DNA of 13,347 bases from Methanobacterium sp. (GTDB lineage: Archaea > Methanobacteriota > Methanobacteria > Methanobacteriales > Methanobacteriaceae), in assembly GCA_003162115.1 (NCBI GenBank), contig PMMV01000062.1, positions 10,415 to 23,761 of the forward strand. The letters run 5' to 3'. Numbering within the stretch: the first letter of the stretch is position 1; every line of letters begins with the position of its first letter. This document shows, one piece after another, positions 1 to 7,810 of the stretch. The notes under the pieces are model-generated. The model made no database searches and was not told the DNA's origin. It worked only from the letters and a program-made list of their open reading frames with translations. The translations under genes and the position numbers were made by a program.

Positions 1-882
1 ATGTTACATGGAACTGAAGTTTTAAAGAAAGGATTTGCTAAGATGACTAAAGGTGGAGTAATTATGGATGTTGTGAATGCAGAGCAAGCTGGAATTGCTG
101 AAGAATCTGGTGCAGTCTCTGTTATGGCCCTTGAGAGAGTACCTGCTGATATTCGTGCAGATGGTGGGGTTGCAAGGATGGCAGATCCATCTAAGGTTGT
201 TGAGATTATGGACGCTGTTAGCATTCCTGTTATGGCCAAGGTACGTATTGGCCATTTTGTTGAAGCACAAGTCCTCGAACATCTTGGGGTTGATATGATA
301 GATGAAAGTGAGGTTTTAACTCCAGCAGATGAACAGTTCCACGTGGACAAGAAGAAGTTTACTATACCATTTGTTTGCGGTGCTCGAAACCTTGGGGAAG
401 GTTTAAGGAGGATAGATGAAGGAGCTGCAATGATCCGTACTAAGGGTGAAGCAGGTACAGGTAATGTTGTTGAAGCTGTCCGTCACATGAGAAAGATCAT
501 GGGAACTATCAGGGAACTGCGAGATAAGACAGAAGAAGAACTTTGGAGCGTTGCACGTGAAATAGAAGCACCACTTGAACTTGTAAAAGAAACAGCGAAA
601 TTAGGTAGACTTCCAGTAGTGAACTTTGCTGCTGGTGGTGTTGCAACACCAGCCGATGCTGCACTTATGATGCAATTGGGTGCAGATGGTGTGTTTGTAG
701 GATCAGGAATATTCAAATCAGAAAATCCAATTTTAGTTGCTAAGGCAATAGTTGAAGCAACAACCCATTATCAGGACGCACAGGTTATAGCTAATGTGTC
801 AACAGAACTTGGAAAGGCAATGCCAGGGCTTGAGATAAGTCAAATACCGGAAAACGAAATACTTCAAAAAAGAGGATGGTAA
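1..882 (+). CDS. pdxS: Pyridoxal 5'-phosphate synthase lyase subunit PdxS
   Basis: PdxS makes pyridoxal 5'-phosphate from ribose 5-phosphate, glyceraldehyde 3-phosphate and ammonia in the cytoplasm; the ammonia is channelled from the glutaminase PdxT. The 293-residue product has the usual family length and reads as a complete (beta/alpha)8 barrel. Visible family residues are Asp23 in GGVIMDVVN, Lys80 in VMAKVRIGH (the Schiff-base lysine for the pentose) and Lys148 in [11 protein letters not shown] (the second lysine). The phosphate-binding stretch [14 protein letters not shown] and [14 protein letters not shown] lie near the C-terminus. The ATG is the first base of the window, so promoter and ribosome binding site cannot be seen, but the length and family N-terminus make this start credible. 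Its partner pdxT lies about 10 kb away on the other strand. The downstream neighbour glnK1 is convergent. Confidence 0.97.
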   Translation: MLHGTEVLKKGFAKMTKGGVIMDVVNAEQAGIAEESGAVSVMALERVPADIRADGGVARMADPSKVVEIMDAVSIPVMAKVRIGHFVEAQVLEHLGVDMIDESEVLTPADEQFHVDKKKFTIPFVCGARNLGEGLRRIDEGAAMIRTKGEAGTGNVVEAVRHMRKIMGTIRELRDKTEEELWSVAREIEAPLELVKETAKLGRLPVVNFAAGGVATPADAALMMQLGADGVFVGSGIFKSENPILVAKAIVEATTHYQDAQVIANVSTELGKAMPGLEISQIPENEILQKRGW

Positions 883-910
883 TAAGGGATACCTTATATC
901 TTCTTTTATT
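882..910 (+). terminator. Candidate terminator of pdxS
   Basis: A 6-bp stem (882-887 ATAAGG with 892-897 CCTTAT, loop GATA) begins at the last base of the pdxS stop codon. A T-rich tract (TCTTCTTTTATT) follows. It looks like an intrinsic terminator. Archaeal termination mainly needs the T tract, so the hairpin may be incidental. Confidence 0.5.
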
Positions 911-1113
911 TACTGATTAAATTATATTTTTTAGCTATATCTGTTCAAGTTTATATCAAGATAATCTTTAAAAATCAATAAAAAATTATGATTGATTAAT
1001 TATGAATGATTATATTGGATAATATTAATAAAAAAGGATTGAACTTTAAAAAAATAAAAAAAATTTGGGTTTTAGATCAATGTTATTAATATCGCACTGC
1101 CCACAAGCGGACT

Positions 1114-1129
1114 AAAAAAATGGAAAAAA
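1114..1129 (-). terminator. T-tract terminator of amtB1-glnK1
   Basis: On the minus strand two T runs (CTTTTTTCCA then TTTTTTT) occur 27-42 bases after the glnK1 stop. A second T-rich block lies at about 1048-1068. T tracts of this kind are the usual archaeal termination signal. There is no strong hairpin. Confidence 0.45.
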
Positions 1130-1155
1130 GTTTGAGAAGAATTACAAAGAGGTAT

Positions 1156-2738
<1,583 letters not shown>

Positions 2739-2923
2739 ATTATTTCCTCCTCTTTATAATTTATTAAATCTATTTTTCGTAATAGTTTTATATTTTGAAT
2801 TTGTATAATCTTTATTTTTTATAATAAGCAAAATTTTCTTTTAGAAAATAAAATTAACCTTTCAATGTTCTTCCCCCGATTAATTCGTCGACCTAAACTA
2901 TTTTCATTTTTTTTATGTTGGAG

Positions 2924-2950
2924 ATCGGATGTAGGAAACATACTTCCGAT
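2924..2950. repeat. 27-bp dyad at the amtB1 start site
   Basis: Inverted repeat with outer arms ATCGGA (2924-2929) and TCCGAT (2945-2950), one mismatch, then inner arms GTA/TAC around GGAAACA. Its centre is about 2937. It overlaps the GGAA-N6-TTCC box but is centred 3.5 bases away. It could be an operator, or a hairpin at the 5' end of the mRNA. Confidence 0.6.
2934..2947. promoter_or_regulatory. Perfect NrpR-type operator (GGAA-N6-TTCC)
   Basis: GGAA-ACATAC-TTCC matches exactly the operator described for the methanogen nitrogen repressor NrpR. It lies just downstream of the start site predicted from the TATA box at 2971-2978, where bound repressor would block initiation. That NrpR binds here is inference; nrpR itself is not in the window. 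Confidence 0.65.
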
Positions 2951-2970
2951 AAGAATAGTTGAAGTTTTTG

Positions 2971-2978
2971 TTATATAA
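2971..2978 (-). promoter_or_regulatory. TATA box of amtB1
   Basis: TTATATAA with A-rich sequence upstream on the minus strand. The usual archaeal spacing of about 25 bases places transcription start near 2949, inside the dyad and about 210 bases before the amtB1 ATG. Confidence 0.55.
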
Positions 2979-3051
2979 ATGTTTTGAATATCTAAATGTT
3001 TACATGTGATTACCATCTAAAAAAATCAAAATAAATTAAAATAAATATATT

Positions 3052-3073
3052 TAAAAAAATTAAAAAGAAAAAA
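3052..3073 (-). terminator. T-tract terminator of amtB2-glnK2
   Basis: Immediately after the glnK2 stop the minus strand reads three T runs (TTTTTTTT, TTTTT, TTTTTTT) separated by short A-containing gaps. This is a typical archaeal T-tract terminator without a hairpin. Confidence 0.55.
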
Positions 3074-3075
3074 AA

Positions 3076-3414
<339 letters not shown>

Positions 3415-3460
3415 TTAGTACACCTCAGAATCCTTTTATGATTTTACTATTCGGTTATAA

Positions 3461-3470
3461 TCATTTATAC
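3461..3470 (-). promoter_or_regulatory. Possible internal promoter for glnK2
   Basis: GTATAAATGA in the amtB2-glnK2 gap would place a start near 3440, leaving a short leader that includes the GAGGTG ribosome binding site. It would allow extra GlnK2. AT-rich sequence gives such matches by chance. Confidence 0.25.
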
Positions 3471-3474
3471 CTAT

Positions 3475-4707
3475 TCATGACAGTCTGTAACCGGATTCCT
3501 CGTGTAGTGTTATGTCTAGACCTTGAACTTCATCTCTTTCTTCAACTCTCAATCCAATTGTATAGTCAATTGCCTTACCTATTATATAGGTCATTATGAA
3601 TGAGTAGGATGCAATCACTATAATTGCAAGAAGTTGAATAGCTATCTGCATTGGATTACCAGCTATTAAACCTCCTTTAATTGCACTGTTTATAAGTGGT
3701 GTTGCAAAGAATCCTACAGCTAGAGTACCAACTATTCCACAAATTCCATGTATTCCAAAAACATCTAAAGAGTCATCATATCCCAAACGAGGTTTCAGGT
3801 GTGAAACGGCATAATATGCACATATTGATGCTACAAATCCAATTATTATTGCAGCTGTGATGTTTACATAACCTGCTGCTGGTGTTATAGCTGCCAATCC
3901 GGCAATTGCACCTGAAAGTGCACCAAGAATTGTTGGTTTACCTGTTTCAAGTTTATCCATAAGTATCCATGTTATCATTCCTACACTAGCTGCGAGATTG
4001 GTAACTATCATAGCTGATACTGCCAGGTTAGTTGCACCAAGTGCTGATCCAGCGTTAAATCCAAACCAGCCAAACCATAGAAGTCCTGCACCAATTATAG
4101 AATATCCTAGATGATGTGGAAGTAATTTTGAATTTTTTCGTGTCCCAATAAGCATCACGAGTGCTAGTGCAGCCATTCCACAATTCACGTGGACAACTGT
4201 ACCTCCTGCAAAATCAAGAGCTCCCATCTTTGCTAACCATCCTCCACCCCACATCCAATGAGCTATGGGCATATAAACAAGTGTTATCCATATTGGTATG
4301 AAAGCTAGCCAAGCTGAAAATTTCATTCTTTCTACTACTGCACCAGAAATAAGTGCAACAGTGATTGCAGCAAAAGTCATCTGGAACACGGCATACAATC
4401 CTGCAGGGATGGTGGGAGCATAGGTTGAAAGTGAATTTGATTCAACAACTCCTCCAAATAGTGGGTTTGATAGTGTTCCTATGAATCCCCAAATATCACT
4501 ACCAAATGTAAGATCGTATCCATATAGGAACCAGATTATGCTTACAACAGCAAAACTAACAAAAGATAAAAACATAGTATTTAAAACATTTTCTCTCCTG
4601 ATAAGGCCTCCATAGAAGAGTGCAACACCTGGAATAGTCATTAAAATTACTAATGCAGTGGATATTAACATCCAAGCAGTATCACCAGAGTTAAGTACTG
4701 GTACCAT
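3475..4707 (-). CDS. amtB: Ammonium transporter AmtB2
   Basis: A second Amt-family ammonium channel, 410 residues and about 11 membrane helices, arranged like AmtB1. It keeps the family consensus: SGDTAWML at 7-14, VVERMKF at 124-130, DFAGGTVVH at 165-173 (Asp165, His173), HVNCG after it, [11 protein letters not shown] at 211-221, and [14 protein letters not shown] at 311-324 with His320. Phe112 and Phe217 fall where the stacked gate phenylalanines of E. coli AmtB are expected. The tail [14 protein letters not shown] matches that of AmtB1, suggesting that both are docked by similar PII proteins. The ATG follows TGGAGG with good spacing. It is first in a unit with glnK2. The repeated amt-glnK order points to an old tandem duplication, since the proteins have diverged throughout while keeping length and tail. 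Confidence 0.97.
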   Translation of the reverse strand: MVPVLNSGDTAWMLISTALVILMTIPGVALFYGGLIRRENVLNTMFLSFVSFAVVSIIWFLYGYDLTFGSDIWGFIGTLSNPLFGGVVESNSLSTYAPTIPAGLYAVFQMTFAAITVALISGAVVERMKFSAWLAFIPIWITLVYMPIAHWMWGGGWLAKMGALDFAGGTVVHVNCGMAALALVMLIGTRKNSKLLPHHLGYSIIGAGLLWFGWFGFNAGSALGATNLAVSAMIVTNLAASVGMITWILMDKLETGKPTILGALSGAIAGLAAITPAAGYVNITAAIIIGFVASICAYYAVSHLKPRLGYDDSLDVFGIHGICGIVGTLAVGFFATPLINSAIKGGLIAGNPMQIAIQLLAIIVIASYSFIMTYIIGKAIDYTIGLRVEERDEVQGLDITLHEESGYRLS

Positions 4708-4853
4708 TTTATTTCCTCCATAAAATTTAGGTTAGTTTAGGTTTTTTATTAATTCACGATGAGTTCTCAATTTTTTCCAAAAAAATATTGAAACTTTTAG
4801 TCCCAGAGAATAAAAATTTCTCCGTAAGTGTTTCCAATAAGTGATCACCAGTA

Positions 4854-4874
4854 GGATAGGGGCAACCTCTTTCC
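4854..4874. promoter_or_regulatory. Operator-like dyad at the amtB2 start site
   Basis: Imperfect inverted repeat GGATAGGGG-CAA-CCTCTTTCC. It includes GGCA-N6-TTCC (4861-4874), one base off the NrpR consensus. It sits at the start site predicted from the TATA box at 4895-4902, the same geometry as at amtB1. The TTCCGAT at 4871-4877 is identical to that at amtB1 2944-2950. Confidence 0.5.
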
Positions 4875-4894
4875 GATATATTTTTTGTGTAATA

Positions 4895-4902
4895 TTATAT
4901 AA
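4895..4902 (-). promoter_or_regulatory. TATA box of amtB2
   Basis: TTATATAA, the same core as at amtB1, placed 17 bases from the shared TTCCGAT element (20 bases at amtB1). Predicted start is near 4873, giving a leader of about 165 bases. Confidence 0.5.
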
Positions 4903-5105
4903 CTATTGCGGTAAAAGATTTTGAAATCTAGTAGTCCTAAAATAATTAGCCAAAATCTTCAAATATTATGAATAAATTTTAAGTCAAAAATATTTAAAAT
5001 AAAATTAGTACGATTAATAAGTTAATAAAATATTTAGGATATTTTTATAAATATTTTTAAAAAATTAAAATGAATAATAATGAGATGAGTATAGAAAGAT
5101 GAGGT

Positions 5106-5261
5106 TCATTCTTCATTATTTTTAATTTTTTTATTTCTATTGTAGAATATGACAACTATTATAACTATACAGAATGTTATTCCGAGTATAGGACGAAATA
5201 TCAACAATAAAATTATTAATAGTATTAATCCGACATATGCTACCATTTTTTTTATTTCCAT
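5106..5261 (-). CDS. Small two-helix membrane protein, 51 residues
   Basis: A short gene below usual annotation cut-offs. It has a charged N-terminus (MEIKK), a first hydrophobic helix at about residues 6-22 (VAYVGLILLIILLLIF), a turn with Arg-Pro at 23-24, a second helix at about 25-40 (ILGITFCIVIIVVIFY), and a polar basic-then-acidic tail ending KNNEE. It would be a membrane hairpin with both ends on the same side. ATG 5261 is preceded at 8 bases by GGAG, which supports real translation; a second ATG at codon 6 is less well placed. It lies upstream of amtB2 on the same strand, separated by the amtB2 promoter. I recognise no family. AT-rich DNA can give chance hydrophobic frames, but the ribosome binding site and balanced ends argue for a gene. 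Confidence 0.55.
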   Translation of the reverse strand: MEIKKMVAYVGLILLIILLLIFRPILGITFCIVIIVVIFYNRNKKIKNNEE

Positions 5262-5590
5262 TATCTTTACTCCAAATTATCTATTTTTTGTTAATTATAC
5301 TCTAATAATGATTAATAATTATTAATTTTTTAAGTCTTTAATAAAGTTAGCAGACTAAGTTAATAAATTTTGAAATAAATAATTTTAGAATGATTATCAA
5401 TAAGTTAATTATCATTTCAATGATATATGGTATGTTAAATCCCTTTCATAGGAATTATTAACATTTAAGCTATTATTTAATTATTAGTGTGAATAGATTT
5501 TAGAGTTATGAGTAAAAAGATATACATTTTCTTATAATTTAAATAGAAATTAAAATTAGAATCAGACTAATCTAATGGAGGAAATTATAG
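5262..5590. other. Intergenic region between divergent genes
   Basis: 329 very AT-rich bases between the small membrane gene (-) and the 163-residue gene (+). It holds the TATA-like box and start-site dyad of the latter and a weak TATA-like GTATAATTA on the minus strand near 5295-5303. No RNA gene or coding frame is convincing. Confidence 0.5.
5531..5540 (+). promoter_or_regulatory. TATA box of the 163-residue gene
   Basis: CTTATAATTT predicts a start near 5560. An inverted repeat TTAGA-N10-TCTAA (5556-5575) covers that start site just before the GGAGG ribosome binding site and could be an operator. Confidence 0.4.
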
Positions 5591-6082
5591 ATGAAATCAA
5601 CTTTAGTGAAAATTATTCGAAATTACAAATCAGATAATGAAGAAATTCAAGATAATGTTAAGGCAATTATTCAACCTGACATAAGCTTTTTTGATATTGA
5701 TGTAGATATAAAACGACTAGATCATGTTTTTATTCCAAACAGAGATGAATCATTAGTTGTAGATAAAGTTAGGATTTATGAAGGTCGTCCTCCCTTCCAT
5801 AAAGAAGTGATACTCATGAATGAATCAAAATTTTATAAATTACTCGAAAATGGTGCAATTGAACATGACAATAATAGTTCATCAAGTAAAGACTCTACTG
5901 TAAACACCTTTACAGTCAATATGTATTTAAACGCATTAGAAAAAGCAATTGAACACTCAGATATTCCCAAAGGTGATAAAAAGAATTTAGTAAAAAAGAT
6001 TAGGGAAATTAAAGATAATCCTTATTTAGAAGATTTAAGCACAATTGCGGTAGTTGATGTCAAACAGATTTTTTTCCATTAA
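5591..6082 (+). CDS. Hypothetical protein, 163 residues
   Basis: I do not recognise this protein. It is soluble, charged and without signal peptide, membrane segment or Cys/His metal motif. The N-terminal part (about 1-90) is mixed and acidic, with a hydrophobic patch FFDIDVDI and a segment ending LLENG that looks like beta strands and a helix. A Ser/Asn/Asp-rich linker follows (about 92-104). The C-terminal part (about 108-163) is a helical bundle: NMYLNALEKAIEHSDIP, then a basic helix KGDKKNLVKKIREIKD, then a helix ending in KQIFFH. The ATG has GGAGG 9 bases upstream. It stands alone with its own promoter and a good hairpin terminator. The two-domain form with a linker suggests a regulatory or binding role, which is only a guess. 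Confidence 0.8.
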   Translation: MKSTLVKIIRNYKSDNEEIQDNVKAIIQPDISFFDIDVDIKRLDHVFIPNRDESLVVDKVRIYEGRPPFHKEVILMNESKFYKLLENGAIEHDNNSSSSKDSTVNTFTVNMYLNALEKAIEHSDIPKGDKKNLVKKIREIKDNPYLEDLSTIAVVDVKQIFFH

Positions 6083-6174
6083 CTTATTTTAATTTTGATT
6101 GAAGCATTAATGGGCAGAATAATCAAGTTATACGCAACGATTAAAATTTACTCATCTTTACTTTAATAATTATA

Positions 6175-6206
6175 AAACATAAAAAATGTTATGTTTATTT
6201 TGTTAA
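6175..6206 (+). terminator. Hairpin terminator of the 163-residue gene
   Basis: An 8-bp perfect stem (6175-6182 AAACATAA with 6189-6196 TTATGTTT, loop AAAATG) is followed by a T-rich tail (ATTTTGTT). It lies about 93 bases after the stop codon. Confidence 0.55.
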
Positions 6207-6275
6207 ATTAGATTTTATTCTTAAGATTTGTGTGTTATCAAGAGTAATTTGATGAAAATTCAATATATAATATTT

Positions 6276-6292
6276 AAAAAATAATAAAAAAA
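6276..6292 (-). terminator. T-tract terminator of the pdxT-glt operon
   Basis: Just after the gltB2 stop the minus strand reads a seven-T run, then ATTA, then a six-T run. This is a likely archaeal terminator for the whole operon. Confidence 0.5.
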
Positions 6293-6297
6293 TGGAA

Positions 6298-7809
6298 TCA
6301 TAAGATTCCTTTCGATCTCATTGGAGCTTCTAAACCAGCCATTTTTACTCCGGTGAGTACAGAAGATTCTACTGTCAGAGCTCTTAAATCATCCTTTTCA
6401 AGTTTAAGTATGTCGGTGTTACCTGCCTGCTGTGTGAGCATAACTGCCTCTTCCGTCATGGATTCTATGTAACGTGCAACTCTTTTACCACCTTCCATAT
6501 AATCTAAACGTCTTCTGAGTTGAGGGTCCTGAGTAGCAATACCTTTTCTGCATGTACCTGCATAGCACATCTGACAGACCCTGCAACCAATAGATACAAG
6601 TGCTGCTGTTGCTATGTAAACTGCATCAGCACCGAGAGCTATGGCCTTTGCAACATCTGCTCCATTTCTAATACCGCCGCCTGCAACCAAATTTACCTTA
6701 TCACGCAGATTTATTTGTTTTAAAGCCTCATCTGCTTCAACAATGGCAGCTATGGTTGGTACGCCTGAGTGTTCAGTCACAATGTCAGGGCCTGCTCCTG
6801 TTCCTCCCTGCATCCCGTCAACAACTATTATGTCGGCTCCCGCTTTGGCAGCGATCTTTACATCATCACTTACTCTGCCAGATGTGAATTTAACAATGAT
6901 TGGAATTTTCCAGTCGGTTATTTCACGGAGCTGGGATATTTTCATTGAGAGATCTTCAGGTCCTACTATGTCCATGTGACGGGCAGGACTTAATGCATCT
7001 GTTCCCTCTGGTATCATTCTTATACGTGAAACATCTGCTGTTACTTTCTCTCCCAATAAGTGACCTCCCATACCTGACTTAGCTCCTTGACCTATTTTTA
7101 TCTCAACAGCCTCTGAATTATTTAGGTATTTGGCCGAAACTCCAAACCTTCCTGATGCATATTGGGCTATGAGTTTAGAAGCGTATCTTCTTTCTTCAGG
7201 GAGCATTCCACCTTCACCTGTGTTAGTTGCGGTTCCTGCTAGGGTAGCACCCATTGCAAGAGCTATTTTAGCCTCTTTACTAAGGGCTCCGAAGGACATT
7301 GCAGCTATCATTATTGGAGTATCCAATACCAATGGGTTTTCTGCAAACCTAGCACCTAATGTAACCTTTGTATTACAAGGTTCCCTATATTTATCTATTG
7401 GTGGTCTTGAAACCTGTGCAGGTATAATAACAAGGTCGTCAAATGTTGGGATGACCCTAGTGGCTCCACAGCCCCGGACTTTGTAGGTTCCTTCAGTAGA
7501 TTTTCTTCCTATTTCAACTATGTCACTTAGCGACCATACATTTCTTCTGTCTTCTGGGACAGCATTGACTTCTATTGCATTGTTTGGACACATTTCTTCG
7601 CAGATCCTGCATCCAACACAATTTTCGTGGTGAAGTGGGTAAGGTTCGTCGTTGATTATTTCGTAGACATCGTGAGGGCAGTTGTTGACGCAGGAGTAAC
7701 AGTTTTTGCACAGTTCTTCGTCTCTGTTATCGCACATGTACCAACAGCATCCTGGTCTATCGAAGTTTCTTCTGCAGAGATTCTGATCCTTTTCAACTTT
7801 AAATGGCAA
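6298..7809 (-). CDS. gltB2: Archaeal glutamate synthase, FMN/Fe-S synthase subunit
   Basis: The synthase half of GOGAT: it adds ammonia to 2-oxoglutarate and reduces the product to glutamate on FMN. I start it at TTG 7809, with GGAGG (7818-7822) 8 bases upstream and one base after the previous gene's stop; ATG 7824 would add five residues but has its only SD-like sequence 2 bases away. From the TTG (503 residues) there is a four-cysteine N-terminal segment (Cys12, 21, 22, 26), two ferredoxin motifs (Cys34/37/40/44 and Cys64/67/70/74), then the FMN barrel with NTGEGGMLPEER, GAKSGMGGHLLGEK, SPARHMDI, VDGMQGGTGAGP and LVAGGGIRNGAD. The barrel ends with the cysteine cluster GCRVCQMCYAGTCRKGIATQ (Cys409/412/415/420), expected to carry the GOGAT iron-sulfur centre. 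The glutaminase and GXGXG parts are separate genes upstream. Confidence 0.95.
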   Translation of the reverse strand: MPFKVEKDQNLCRRNFDRPGCCWYMCDNRDEELCKNCYSCVNNCPHDVYEIINDEPYPLHHENCVGCRICEEMCPNNAIEVNAVPEDRRNVWSLSDIVEIGRKSTEGTYKVRGCGATRVIPTFDDLVIIPAQVSRPPIDKYREPCNTKVTLGARFAENPLVLDTPIMIAAMSFGALSKEAKIALAMGATLAGTATNTGEGGMLPEERRYASKLIAQYASGRFGVSAKYLNNSEAVEIKIGQGAKSGMGGHLLGEKVTADVSRIRMIPEGTDALSPARHMDIVGPEDLSMKISQLREITDWKIPIIVKFTSGRVSDDVKIAAKAGADIIVVDGMQGGTGAGPDIVTEHSGVPTIAAIVEADEALKQINLRDKVNLVAGGGIRNGADVAKAIALGADAVYIATAALVSIGCRVCQMCYAGTCRKGIATQDPQLRRRLDYMEGGKRVARYIESMTEEAVMLTQQAGNTDILKLEKDDLRALTVESSVLTGVKMAGLEAPMRSKGIL

Positions 7810-7810
7810 T

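Larger units (their letters stand above)
2739..3075. other. Intergenic region: amtB1 promoter and long leader, end of the amtB2-glnK2 unit
   Basis: This 337-base AT-rich gap holds the T-rich terminator of the upstream amtB2-glnK2 unit (3052-3073), a TATA box (2971-2978), an operator-like dyad at the predicted start site (2924-2950) and a leader of roughly 210 bases. In the leader a 7-bp hairpin (2833-2839 ATTTTCT with 2843-2849 AGAAAAT) is visible. An open frame across the region starts upstream of the promoter and has no ribosome binding site, so I do not call it a gene. Confidence 0.6.
4708..5105. other. Intergenic region: amtB2 promoter and leader
   Basis: 398 bases without a gene. From right to left on the minus strand it contains very AT-rich sequence after the small membrane gene (a six-T run at 5059-5064 may end that transcript), the amtB2 TATA box (4895-4902), the operator-like dyad (4854-4874) and a leader of about 165 bases. 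The leader carries a 7-bp hairpin with one G-U pair (4804-4810 with 4818-4824). Confidence 0.55.

Noticed and set aside
1088..1112. A short GC-richer patch (CGCACTGCCCACAAGCGG) in an AT-rich gap, as a possible RNA gene
   Set aside because: It is only about 18 bases, forms no more than a 3-bp CGC/GCG stem, and has no tRNA or other RNA features.
2819..3016. A 65-codon minus-strand open frame between glnK2 and amtB1
   Set aside because: It starts upstream of the amtB1 TATA box, has no ribosome binding site, runs through the operator, and its composition is that of AT-rich noncoding DNA.
5018..5409. Three copies of TAAGTTAAT at 5018, 5356 and 5401
   Set aside because: The copies are short, irregularly spaced and within very AT-rich DNA where such words recur by chance.
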